Below are positions 9,624 to 17,994 of a DNA stretch of 51,132 nucleotides, one piece after another. Source of the stretch: Bacteroidales bacterium (GTDB lineage Bacteria > Bacteroidota > Bacteroidia > Bacteroidales > UBA932); contig JAFVCK010000053.1 in NCBI GenBank assembly GCA_017479265.1, forward strand, positions 1-51,132, given 5' to 3'. Position numbers and translations under genes: made by a program. Position 1 is the first letter of the stretch, and every line of letters begins with the position of its first letter. The notes beneath the pieces are model-generated. The model was not told the DNA's origin, did no database searches, and saw only the letters and a program-made list of their open reading frames with translations.

Positions 9624-10382
9624 ATGGAGGTAAGAGCCAAGAAATCTTTAGGTCAGCATTTTTTGACCGACCAGAAGGCGGCGGATGACATTGTCGCCGC
9701 GCTGACGTACAGCGGGGATGTGCTGGAAGTTGGTCCCGGCATGGGGGTGCTTACGCGCCGGCTTCTCGCCAGGGAGGACATTTCGCTCAAGATGGTGGAA
9801 CTGGACGGAGAGTCGGTGGAGTATCTGCGTTCGCATTATACCCTTGCTCCGGACAGCCTCAGGCAGGAGGATTTCCTGCGTTCAGACCTTGGGCGCATGT
9901 TCCCGGGACAGTTCGCCGTAATCGGCAATTTCCCGTATAACATTTCGTCGCAAATCTTCTTCAAGATACTGGAGCACAAGGATTTGGTGCCGCAGGTAGT
10001 GGGTATGGTGCAGAAGGAGGTGGCGGAGCGTATTGCCGAGCCGCCGGGCAGCAAGACCTACGGAATACTGTCGGTGCTGCTGCAGGCCTGGTACGATATA
10101 GAGTACCTGTTTACCGTAGGTCCCGGGGCCTTTGTGCCGCCGCCCAAGGTGCATTCCGCCGTTATCCGCCTGCGCCGCAACGGCCGCAGCGACCTCGGCT
10201 GCGACGAGGCGCTTTTCAAGACGGTCGTCAAGACCTCTTTCGGGCAAAGGCGAAAAACCCTGCGCAATTCCCTTAAAGCCCTGATTCCTGAAGACTTGCG
10301 AGGCGAAGAGATTTTCGACCTACGCCCCGAAAGGCTCGGAGTCGAGGACTTCGTCCGGCTCACCAACATGCTCCGGCAGTAG
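9624..10382 (+). CDS. rsmA: 16S rRNA dimethyladenosine methyltransferase
   Basis: Also called KsgA; dimethylates the two adjacent adenines in the 3'-terminal hairpin of 16S rRNA late in 30S assembly. The frame contains AKKSLGQHFLTD at the N-terminus, the SAM loop EVGPGMGVLTRRL, acidic VELDGESVEYL and the catalytic IGNFPYNISSQIF motif. The open frame extends 17 codons further upstream, but that segment spans the predicted promoter, so the ATG at 9624 (MEVRAKKSL) is preferred, giving 252 residues. Divergent from aspS. Cytoplasmic. Confidence 0.95.
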   Translation: MEVRAKKSLGQHFLTDQKAADDIVAALTYSGDVLEVGPGMGVLTRRLLAREDISLKMVELDGESVEYLRSHYTLAPDSLRQEDFLRSDLGRMFPGQFAVIGNFPYNISSQIFFKILEHKDLVPQVVGMVQKEVAERIAEPPGSKTYGILSVLLQAWYDIEYLFTVGPGAFVPPPKVHSAVIRLRRNGRSDLGCDEALFKTVVKTSFGQRRKTLRNSLKALIPEDLRGEEIFDLRPERLGVEDFVRLTNMLRQ

Positions 10383-10453
10383 GCACGGTTAGCCAGAAGG
10401 CGGAGCGGATTGAAAAGCTGTTTTGGCCCCCACGCTCCACTAGAGCTCTGGTT

Positions 10454-10618
10454 TCATTCTCCATTAACCACCAGAGTTTCGGAGTATTGCTTATCGTCAG
10501 TCCCCTGTAGCGTCACCGTAACCTTCGAAATATTTTCCTTGTCTATCTTCAAGGCAAGGAAGGGATATGTCTTTCCCTTGTTCTCAGGGATGTCGGACCT
10601 GACGCGGATTATTTGCAC
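10454..10618 (-). pseudogene. Possible remnant or orphan small ORF, minus strand
   Basis: In the 280-base gap after ksgA the minus strand has one clean 54-codon frame from a GTG at 10618 to TGA at 10454. It reads VQIIRVRSDIPENKGKTYPF, then a segment like LALKIDKENISKVTVTLQGT. The pattern of alternating hydrophobic and polar residues is beta-sandwich-like, reminiscent of an N-terminal domain of Bacteroidales sialidases or other secreted proteins, but this is resemblance only. The frame is closed by a stop just upstream and has no ATG. It may be a decayed fragment of a larger secreted protein. Confidence 0.3.
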
Positions 10619-10643
10619 AAACGGATATTTTTGCGGAAATTTG
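10612..10643 (+). promoter_or_regulatory. Candidate promoter(s) of the 10663 gene
   Basis: TTTG at 10612-10615 is followed after 20 bp by GAAATTTG (10636-10643), close to TAnnTTTG. An exact TATTTTTG lies at 10626-10633 but has no spaced -33 box. Either would start transcription shortly before the ATG at 10663. Confidence 0.4.
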
Positions 10644-10662
10644 CAGGCATTAAAAAGATGCT

Positions 10663-13600
10663 ATGCGGAAACACTTGATATCACTGATGTTATGCCTGTC
10701 CCTTGCTATTGGGGCAAGAGCGCAGTTCTGGTCCGGCGGTGCGGACCCGGGAGGCATCAGGTGGAACACTCTGTCAACGGACAACTACAAATTCATATAT
10801 CCTGAAGGCTTGGATTCCCTGGCCCGTGTGTATGGCCGCTATATGGAGCAGTACCGCATCGCCCTTGCCTTATCTTCAGGGCTTTTGCCAGGACAGGGAT
10901 ACAAGAGTAAGACTCCGGTGGTGTTGCATGCCTTTTCAGGCGAGTCCAACGGCTCCGTGGCCTGGGCCCCGAAAGTAATGGAGTTCTATACCCTTCCGGA
11001 CCCTTACGACCCCTGGCCCATATCGTGGGAAAAGTCGCTCGCCATACACGAATCACGGCACCTGGCGCAGATGCAGGCGGGCTACGGCAAATGGTTCAAA
11101 CCCCTGTACTGGCTGCTCGGAGAGATGATTCCGGGGGCCTACGCCGGTGTATATCCCGGACCGCATCTGCTTGAAGGTGACGCAGTTGTGGCCGAGACTT
11201 CCCTGACTGCCACGGGACGGGGCAGAAACGCGGACTTCCTCAACTACTACATGTCGGCATTCGACGATGGCGACTGGAGGGATTGGTACAAATGGAGATA
11301 CGGTTCCTACAAGAATTACGCTCCGAACCATTATGCCCTTGGCTACCTGACAGTTGCCGGAGCGAGGGCCTTCTATGACGACCCCACCTTCATGAACCGC
11401 TACTTTGAATCGACCATACGGCATCCCCTGCGTCTTTTCCATTTGAAAAAGACGCTGAGGCAGGACACGGGGGAGAAAACCCTTCGCGGCAGCGGCCGGG
11501 CAATCATGGAAAAGTTCCACCAGATGTGGAACGAAGAGGCTCAGGCGAGGGCTCCGTTCACGCCGTCGGTGCAGGTGAGCGCGGATTCGGACTGGTTCGT
11601 CTCATACGAGGGAGGCACCCAGGCCGAGGACGGCATATATATAAAGAAAAGCGGCAAACTCTGCCCTCCCGGGATAGTCAAAATAGGTCCTGACGGAAAG
11701 GAAGAATTCATTGAGCCTATGTCGGGCAGCACCGGGAACCTCGCGTACGACCCTGCAAGAAGGAGGATATATTGGAGCGAGACCATTTCGGACATCAGAT
11801 GGGACCAGGCCGCCACTTCGAGAATCCGCTTCCTGGATGTCGATAGAGGCAAAATGCTCGACCTCACAAGGAAAGGGCGCTTCTATAACCCCGTGCCAAC
11901 ACCCGACGGCAGCATGGTCTGCGCCGTAGAATATCCCTACGAAGGCGGCACCAGGGCTGTGCTGCTGGATGCTGCAAGCGGAGAAACGCTGTCATATATG
12001 CAAGCACCTGATACACTGCAATTTGTGCAAGCCATAATGACCCCTGACGGCATGCTTGCCGTATGTTCGGTGTCGGACGGAGGCGCTGCACTCTGGAAGG
12101 TGCTCCCGGGAGGCGGCCTCGAAACCCTGCTTCCTACCCTTCCTTCAAGTCTGGAAATACTTGAAAATCATGGGGAAAGCATATTGCTAAGGAGCGACCG
12201 CAGCGGGGTCAACGAGATATATTCGCTGGACCCTCGCAGCAAGGAACTCAGAAGGCTCACTTCGGTCAGATACGGCAGTTCCGAAGGTTTCTACTACGGA
12301 AATTCGCTCTATTATACTTCTTTGACAAGGAAAGGAAGGCATATCTACAAGGCCTTGAGCACAGACAGCGTGGTTGTCAGCCCGATGGAAATGCATCGTT
12401 ATCCTGTAGCAGACAAGCTGTCCGAACAGGAAAAGGTCCTTGCCGGAGGAAGTCTTCCTCTCAGGGACACCTCAACCGTGACTTTCACGCAGGCGAAGCG
12501 CTACCGCAAGTTGCCTTCGATTTTTAACGTACATTCCTGGATATTACCTGTTTACATCAATGTTGACGACGTTCAGCAGACCGCTTTCGACATAGTGAAC
12601 GGCAAGGCCAGCCTCGGAGCCACGGCCATGTTCCAGAACCTGCTCGGAACGGCAAGCGGAAGCATAGGATGGTCCTGGGGCGCCGCAGAAGACGGCGGAC
12701 GCAGGCATGCAGGACATTTCAAATTGAAATACAGCGGCTTGTATCCTGTTATCGAATTCTCGGCCAATGTAGGCGAAAGGGCCGCGATACAGTATCAGAG
12801 GCAGACATACACGGCCAGGATAGACAGCGACGGCAAGGAGGACACCTGGAGAGAGGACTATGTGTCCATGTTCTACCGCAACAAGGTGGGTTTCAACACA
12901 TACCTGAGGATGTACGTGCCCCTGAACTTTTCTTCAGGAGCATGGAACCGTGGTCTGATACCGCAAATAAGCTATGCCGCTTCCAACGACCTCTACGACA
13001 AGTCCGAAGTGACCATGAGCCTGGACGGAAGCTTCGGCAACAAGTCCTACCCCGTTTTCAGCAGCTACAAGGAGAGCGCGAATGTGCCTATGCAGGTAAT
13101 CAGTACTTCCGTAAGCGGCTATCTGACAAAGAAATACCCCTCAACTCTGCCCTATCCGAAACTGGGAATCGGTGGCGAGGCAGGTTTCAGAACCAGAATA
13201 GCGCTGTCCGAACTTTATCCGAGCGCAGTTTACGGCTATGTCTATGGATATCTGCCCGGATTCGCGGCCAACCAGGGCCTGAGGCTGAGCGGAATGTACC
13301 AGCATCTTTTCGACGATATCACAGTCTTCGGAGAGAACACCGTCAATAACTCTCCCCGCGGACTCGCAAGCAACTCCCTGGCATCTTACCTGTCCTCGTC
13401 AAGCGAGCAGTTGAAATTTACCGCCGACTATGCGATACCTCTTTGGTTCGGCGACATTTCCGTGTTCTCGCCTGTCACATACATCACCCATTTCAAGTTG
13501 AAACCGCACTTCGACCTTTCTCTGTTTTCTCTTGACAAAACCTTTGACGGAATGCTCATGAGCGGAGGCGGCGATGTCACAGTCAACCTTGCAAATCTGC

Positions 13601-13740
13601 TCTGGATACCGTATCCCGTAGAAATCGGCGTAACTTTTGATTACAACTTCGGACCGGCTTTCGGACGGCTTCAAGAGTTTGGAGTGTTGAACGCTAAAAA
13701 CCACTGGCACTGCGGTTTAGTGTTTAATATCAGTATCTAA
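10663..13740 (+). CDS. Predicted outer-membrane protein: HExxH peptidase-like, beta-propeller and C-terminal barrel
   Basis: 1025 residues. The signal peptide is MRKHLISLMLCLSLAIGARA with cleavage before QFW. Residues 25-290 look like a gluzincin (peptidase MA-like): HESRH at 129-133 and a downstream HLLEGD with Glu171 as possible third zinc ligand. Residues about 300-600 carry repeats with DGKEE, DPARRRIYW, TPDGSMVCAVEY, TPDGMLAVCSV and DRSGVNEIYSLD, typical of TolB-like propeller blades. From about 640 to the end aromatic, alternating strands (YPVIEFSANVGERA, FNTYLRMYVPL, HFKLKPHFDLSLF) indicate an outer-membrane barrel that ends with the strand HCGLVFNISI. It lies between ksgA and nptA with no obvious operon partner. 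The domain order is inferred by eye. The sequence does not show whether the protease is active or what it cleaves. Confidence 0.75.
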   Translation: MRKHLISLMLCLSLAIGARAQFWSGGADPGGIRWNTLSTDNYKFIYPEGLDSLARVYGRYMEQYRIALALSSGLLPGQGYKSKTPVVLHAFSGESNGSVAWAPKVMEFYTLPDPYDPWPISWEKSLAIHESRHLAQMQAGYGKWFKPLYWLLGEMIPGAYAGVYPGPHLLEGDAVVAETSLTATGRGRNADFLNYYMSAFDDGDWRDWYKWRYGSYKNYAPNHYALGYLTVAGARAFYDDPTFMNRYFESTIRHPLRLFHLKKTLRQDTGEKTLRGSGRAIMEKFHQMWNEEAQARAPFTPSVQVSADSDWFVSYEGGTQAEDGIYIKKSGKLCPPGIVKIGPDGKEEFIEPMSGSTGNLAYDPARRRIYWSETISDIRWDQAATSRIRFLDVDRGKMLDLTRKGRFYNPVPTPDGSMVCAVEYPYEGGTRAVLLDAASGETLSYMQAPDTLQFVQAIMTPDGMLAVCSVSDGGAALWKVLPGGGLETLLPTLPSSLEILENHGESILLRSDRSGVNEIYSLDPRSKELRRLTSVRYGSSEGFYYGNSLYYTSLTRKGRHIYKALSTDSVVVSPMEMHRYPVADKLSEQEKVLAGGSLPLRDTSTVTFTQAKRYRKLPSIFNVHSWILPVYINVDDVQQTAFDIVNGKASLGATAMFQNLLGTASGSIGWSWGAAEDGGRRHAGHFKLKYSGLYPVIEFSANVGERAAIQYQRQTYTARIDSDGKEDTWREDYVSMFYRNKVGFNTYLRMYVPLNFSSGAWNRGLIPQISYAASNDLYDKSEVTMSLDGSFGNKSYPVFSSYKESANVPMQVISTSVSGYLTKKYPSTLPYPKLGIGGEAGFRTRIALSELYPSAVYGYVYGYLPGFAANQGLRLSGMYQHLFDDITVFGENTVNNSPRGLASNSLASYLSSSSEQLKFTADYAIPLWFGDISVFSPVTYITHFKLKPHFDLSLFSLDKTFDGMLMSGGGDVTVNLANLLWIPYPVEIGVTFDYNFGPAFGRLQEFGVLNAKNHWHCGLVFNISI

Positions 13741-13831
13741 TTTTATATTAGTTAAATTAATTTCCGTTAAATAGAGTGCATTTGACGACAGATATTTTCT
13801 ACCAGTTGTTAAAATATTGAGTCATTTTTAT

Positions 13832-13839
13832 TACATTTG
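13832..13839 (+). promoter_or_regulatory. -7 element of the Na/Pi symporter gene
   Basis: TACATTTG fits TAnnTTTG and sits 26 bases before the ATG at 13866 in an AT-rich 125-base spacer. The -33 position holds only TTG-like bases. Confidence 0.5.
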
Positions 13840-13865
13840 CAACCTAATCTAATCCTAAGTAAAAG

Positions 13866-15581
13866 ATGATTCTTCAGATTCTTACCCTGCTCGGAGCTGT
13901 TACCCTGTTTCTGTTCGGTCTCAGCCTCCTGAGCGGCGGTCTCCAGAAAGTCGCTGGTGACGGGCTGCGCTCCTTCCTCGCATCCATGACTTCCAATCCG
14001 TTCAAACAGATTATTACAGGTATAGGCATAACCGCCATAATCCAGTCTTCCACGGCAACGACCATCATGGTCGTGAGTTTCGTCAACGCCGGACTCCTCG
14101 TGCTGGGACAGGCCATAGGCGTAATCATGGGCGCCCATATCGGTACTACCATAACATCATGGATAATGGCCGTGTTCGGATTCTCCTTCAACATGGCCAA
14201 TTTCGCATATCCGCTGATTCTGGTGGGCTTCTTCCTTATGCAGAGCAAGAAGAACCAGAAAAAGAAGGATATAGGCGAGATTATCATAGGTTTCGCCCTG
14301 TTTTTCATAGGTTTCGCCCAGCTGAGGGCCACCGCACAGGTGCTTATTACCCCCGAATCCCTTGGATTCCTGCAGGGATGGACACAGCTCGGAGTGTGGT
14401 CCATAGCCATTTTCCTTATAATAGGCATAGTGCTGACCGTTTGCTTCCAGTCCTCTGCCGCCACCATGGCCATAATCATGATTCTGGTCACCACCGGAGT
14501 GATTCCCTTCAAGCTGGCAGCGGCAATGATCCTGGGCGAGAACATAGGCACCACCATAGCGGCCAACATTGCGGCCTCGGTGGGTAACACTGCGGCAAAG
14601 CGTACGGCCATATCCCACACGCTGATAAATACTTTCGGTGTGTTCTGGGTGCTGTGCATATTCCCCTGGTTCCTCAAGATTGTGGGCGGATTCGTGACAC
14701 TTTTCGGCCTTCCGGACCCCAATACAGCCGACCTTACAGACGTGAGCAACGCGGCCGCCATACAGACTTCGCTGCTGTACAGCGTCTGTACCATGCACAC
14801 CCTCTTCAATGTCGTGAACACCCTGCTGCTGGTATGGTTCATACCTCAGATAGTCAAGATTGTCACCATGATATTCCCTACCAAGGAAGAAGAGGAGCCG
14901 TTCAAGCTCAAATACATTTCCGGCGGTCCGCTTTCAACTGCAGAACTTTCCATCAACGAGGCCATGCAGGAGATTATAAACTTCGGAGAGGTATGCTACA
15001 CGGACTTCGGCCATGTGCGTGCCGCTATCAATGCCAAGGACACGGAAACATTTGATGCCGAGACGGAGAAACTCGTTAAGTATGAGGAGATTACTGACAG
15101 GATGGAGGGAGAGATTGCAGCCTTCCTCAACGAGGTTTCGAAGGGAGAAATCAGCAATGCCTCCGCCCTCCGCATAAAGGGTATCTACAAGATTATAGGT
15201 GAAATGGAGAGCCTTGGAGACTCGGGCGATGCTATCAGCAGGATACTCAAGCGCCGCCAGTCCCACGGCAAGGTGTTCGACGAGGATATGGTGCGCAAGC
15301 TCAACCAGATGCTGGACAAAGTGGAGGATGCCTTCAAGGCCATGCTGGACAACATCAGGGTGCCTTACACTTCGCTGAAAGACATCAGCAACGCCATCAA
15401 TGCGGAGGTGAGCATAAACGAGTGCCGCAACAACCTGCGCGAGGAGCATATCAACAACATAGAGAACTCCGAATATAACTATCAGACAGGTGTTTACTAC
15501 ATAGACATAGTGTCCGAGCTGGAGAAGATGGGCGACTTCATCATCAACATCTCAGAGGCTCAGATGGCAGAGAAAGAATAG
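13866..15581 (+). CDS. Na+/phosphate symporter of the NptA/PNaS family with PhoU-like domain
   Basis: 571 residues. About eight to ten membrane helices (residues 5-330) contain the family's inverted repeat with QSSTATTIM near 60 and QSSAATMAI near 197, plus GAHIGTTIT and GENIGTTIAAN in the matching halves. A cytoplasmic helical tail (about 350-571) of PhoU type follows, with VKYEEITDRMEGEIAAFL and YYIDIVSELEKMGDFI. It imports inorganic phosphate with sodium, or in some members may export it. The gene stands alone between its own promoter and a strong terminator. The full length and both QSS motifs make the family assignment firm; the direction of transport is inferred. Confidence 0.92.
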   Translation: MILQILTLLGAVTLFLFGLSLLSGGLQKVAGDGLRSFLASMTSNPFKQIITGIGITAIIQSSTATTIMVVSFVNAGLLVLGQAIGVIMGAHIGTTITSWIMAVFGFSFNMANFAYPLILVGFFLMQSKKNQKKKDIGEIIIGFALFFIGFAQLRATAQVLITPESLGFLQGWTQLGVWSIAIFLIIGIVLTVCFQSSAATMAIIMILVTTGVIPFKLAAAMILGENIGTTIAANIAASVGNTAAKRTAISHTLINTFGVFWVLCIFPWFLKIVGGFVTLFGLPDPNTADLTDVSNAAAIQTSLLYSVCTMHTLFNVVNTLLLVWFIPQIVKIVTMIFPTKEEEEPFKLKYISGGPLSTAELSINEAMQEIINFGEVCYTDFGHVRAAINAKDTETFDAETEKLVKYEEITDRMEGEIAAFLNEVSKGEISNASALRIKGIYKIIGEMESLGDSGDAISRILKRRQSHGKVFDEDMVRKLNQMLDKVEDAFKAMLDNIRVPYTSLKDISNAINAEVSINECRNNLREEHINNIENSEYNYQTGVYYIDIVSELEKMGDFIINISEAQMAEKE

Positions 15582-15599
15582 CACCTGTGATATGAATGA

Positions 15600-15632
15600 A
15601 AAGGCCGGCCACTGTGATGTGGCCGGCCTTTT
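15600..15632 (+). terminator. Bidirectional terminator between nptA-type gene and galK
   Basis: A perfect 12-bp stem, AAGGCCGGCCAC (15601-15612) with GTGGCCGGCCTT (15619-15630), closes a six-base loop. T residues follow on the plus strand and A residues precede it, so it can end both converging transcripts. Confidence 0.92.
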
Positions 15633-15655
15633 ATAGTGTAAGTAATCAAAAACGA

Positions 15656-16810
15656 CTACTCTTGTACAAGTCTCGCGCCATCGGAGATGACTACGTCGTA
15701 AATCTTGGGGGCGTGACCGAATTTTGCCTCGAACTGCTCTTTTGCAGCTGAGATGAAGCCGTCATAAAGCTCGTCCTTGACAAGGTTGATGGTGCAACCG
15801 CCGAAGCCTCCGCCCATGACGCGGGAACCGGTGACATCGTGCTTGCGGGCAAGCTTGTTGAGGAAGTCGAGCTCCTCGCAGCTGACCTCGTAGAGGCGGC
15901 TCAGGCCGAAGTGAGTCTGATACATCATCTCTCCAACTGTCTCATAATCACCTCTTTCAAGAGCATCGCAGACATCCAGGACCCTCTGCACCTCACCAAT
16001 CACATACTCTGCACGGAGGAAGTCCTCCTCGGGAATCTCGCTGCGGACCTCGTCCAGCCACACGCGCTTGGCATCGCTGAGGAATTCGACCTCGGGATGG
16101 TTCTTGCGGATGGCTGCTGCCGCATTCTCGCAGGATGCGCGGCGCTTGTTGTATGCCGAGGAAGCAAGCTCATGCTTTACGCAGGAATCGATGAGAACCA
16201 GCCTGTAGCCTTCGGGATTGAAGGGGAAGTACTTGTATTCCATGGTCTTGCAATTCAGGCGGATAAGGCTGCCTTTCTTGCCGAAGATGGAGGCGAACTG
16301 GTCCATGATGCCGCACTTGACACCGCAATAGTTGTGCTCCGTGCTCTGGCCTATCCTGGCAAGTTCGAACTTGTCAATGCCGTTCTCGAAGAGATAGTTG
16401 ACAGCAAAGGCGAAGGTGCTTTCAAGGGCGGCCGACGAAGAAAGGCCTGCTCCGAGGGGAACGTCTCCGGCGAATACGGCATCGAAACCCGCTACCTTTC
16501 CGCCGCGCTTTGCAGTCTCCCGGCAAACACCGAAAATATATCTTGCCCAAGCCTGTGCAGGAACATCCTCCTCATTGAGTCCGAACTCCACAAACTCGTC
16601 ATAATCAAGCGAATAGACACGGACTTTCTTTTCTCCGTTCACTTTGATTTCAGCAAGAATGCCGCAGTCAATTGCACCGGGGAATACATATCCTCCGTTG
16701 TAATCGGTATGCTCGCCTATTAGATTGATACGGCCTGCGGAAGCGAACATCTGTCCTTCTGCACCGAAGAGAGTCTTGAACTTCTCTTGAATTTTAGTTT
16801 TCATTTCCAT
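15656..16810 (-). CDS. galK: Galactokinase
   Basis: Phosphorylates alpha-D-galactose to galactose-1-phosphate with ATP, the entry step of the Leloir pathway, in the cytoplasm. The 384 residues carry all GHMP-kinase signatures: GRINLIGEHTDYNGGYVFP near 27, the ATP loop PLGAGLSSSAALE near 118, the catalytic region CGIMDQFASIFG, and GGGFGGCTINLV near 335. An ATG two codons downstream (16804) is an alternative start. CAAAGATA at 16845-16852 (TATCTTTG on the minus strand) is a fitting -7 element 34 bases upstream. galT is not in the window; galM lies 14 kb away beside the GH27-containing glycosidase. Confidence 0.96.
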   Translation of the reverse strand: MEMKTKIQEKFKTLFGAEGQMFASAGRINLIGEHTDYNGGYVFPGAIDCGILAEIKVNGEKKVRVYSLDYDEFVEFGLNEEDVPAQAWARYIFGVCRETAKRGGKVAGFDAVFAGDVPLGAGLSSSAALESTFAFAVNYLFENGIDKFELARIGQSTEHNYCGVKCGIMDQFASIFGKKGSLIRLNCKTMEYKYFPFNPEGYRLVLIDSCVKHELASSAYNKRRASCENAAAAIRKNHPEVEFLSDAKRVWLDEVRSEIPEEDFLRAEYVIGEVQRVLDVCDALERGDYETVGEMMYQTHFGLSRLYEVSCEELDFLNKLARKHDVTGSRVMGGGFGGCTINLVKDELYDGFISAAKEQFEAKFGHAPKIYDVVISDGARLVQE

Positions 16811-16844
16811 TGTTATCCGGTTTATAGTTTATCGTGCGTATCCA

Positions 16845-16852
16845 CAAAGATA
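16845..16852 (-). promoter_or_regulatory. -7 element of galK
   Basis: The minus strand reads TATCTTTG, an exact TAnnTTTG, 34 bases upstream of the galK ATG. No TTTG -33 box is evident at the usual distance. Confidence 0.5.
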
Positions 16853-16873
16853 AGCAAATTTCGTTCTAATCCC

Positions 16874-17839
16874 TCATTTAAGGGAAGATTTTTTGTCTCC
16901 GAGCGTCAGCAATACCGGGCAATGGTCGCTCACTCCCCCGAGATACCTTGGCCCTGAATAGGTCCGCAGAGGCTTGTAGCCCGGAAATACATTGTCCCAG
17001 ACCATGAGGAAAGGTATGCGTACTATCTCCATCTTGGAACGCGATGCCAAATCCCCCGAGACCATGAACATGTCTATGAGGTCCCATTTGCCCCGGAATC
17101 GTATGGTCCCCTCTCCCGCGGCTGCAAGAGGGGCTGCGAGATTGACGATGCCGCAGGGTCCTTCGCAAAGACGCGAATAAAGGGGGTTTTCAGGCGTATC
17201 GTTGAAGTCTCCGGTCAGGATGATACTTCGCCCTCCCCCGGCCCACAAAGAGTCGCATACGGCCTTTAAACGGCCTACGGCGAGCTCCCGCCTTGAAGAG
17301 GAAGACGCGCCTCCGTATTTGGAGGGATGGTGGTTCACGAGAAAATGCACCGTATCGTCCTTTTCGTCCACCAGAGAGGCCAGCAGAATGTCCCTTGTAG
17401 CCACCCCGGGAATGTGTATGGGAACAGAACGGGCAAGGCGGAACATAGACTTCCTGTAAAGGAGGGCCACGTCTATGCCCCGCACATCGGGTGAATCATA
17501 ATGCACTATCCCGTAGCCGAGTTTGCGTAGGAGAGAAGAATTGACAATGTCTGCAAGGACCTTGCGGTTTTCTATCTCGGCGAGGGTTATTACATCTGGC
17601 ACCCTGCCCTTTCTGTCGGATATCCAAAGGATGGACTTGGCTACTGCGCAGCATTTGGCATGATAGCGCTTCCAGGTCCAGTGCCTTTCGCCACGGGCGG
17701 AGAATTCCCTGTCGGAATCGCTGTAGCCTTCGTCTTTCCAGTCAAAGAAATTCTCCAGGTTCCAGAACATCACAAACGTACTATCGCTCACGCATTGGAG
17801 CGGCAGTACGAAAAACAATATTTGAAATGGCAGCTTCAT
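16874..17839 (-). CDS. Endonuclease/exonuclease/phosphatase (EEP) family protein, probably exported
   Basis: About 321 residues of the EEP fold. The motifs appear in order: MFWNLENFFDWKDEG (metal Asn), ITLAEIENRKV (metal Glu), VALLYRKSMF, FLVNHHPSKYGG, LTGDFNDTPENPLY and the final VSDHCPVLLTL. The N-terminus MKLPFQILFFVLPLQCVSDS looks like a short signal peptide, so it probably acts in the periplasm. Related Bacteroidota proteins are annotated as endonucleases, but the substrate could be a phosphodiester or phosphomonoester of another kind. A TTG at 17848 in frame gives three extra residues; the ATG at 17839 is preferred. A CATATTTG -7-like sequence ends seven bases before this ATG, so the mRNA may be leaderless. 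Confidence 0.85.
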   Translation of the reverse strand: MKLPFQILFFVLPLQCVSDSTFVMFWNLENFFDWKDEGYSDSDREFSARGERHWTWKRYHAKCCAVAKSILWISDRKGRVPDVITLAEIENRKVLADIVNSSLLRKLGYGIVHYDSPDVRGIDVALLYRKSMFRLARSVPIHIPGVATRDILLASLVDEKDDTVHFLVNHHPSKYGGASSSSRRELAVGRLKAVCDSLWAGGGRSIILTGDFNDTPENPLYSRLCEGPCGIVNLAAPLAAAGEGTIRFRGKWDLIDMFMVSGDLASRSKMEIVRIPFLMVWDNVFPGYKPLRTYSGPRYLGGVSDHCPVLLTLGDKKSSLK

Positions 17840-17970
17840 CGCCGGCAAATATGGTAAATATATGAATACACGAGGGTAAAAAACGTAAAAATAGAGTCAA
17901 GAAATCACAATTTCTTAAGACAACACCCTTCAATGGTGTAAAGAAATTCGACAAAATGTAAAAAAACCGC

Positions 17971-17978
17971 TAAATTTG
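17971..17978 (+). promoter_or_regulatory. -7 element of ychF
   Basis: TAAATTTG fits TAnnTTTG exactly and ends 16 bases before the ychF ATG at 17995. Confidence 0.55.
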
Positions 17979-17994
17979 TGAAAAAATACGAGAT

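Noticed and set aside
10445..10490. CTCTGG...CCAGAG inverted repeat after ksgA as terminator
   Set aside because: The stem is only six bases, the loop is long and no T run follows.
13874..14842. Minus-strand open frame (322 codons) opposite the symporter
   Set aside because: Mirror of the membrane-helix coding sequence; Met/Ile/Val-rich composition comes from the complementary codons.
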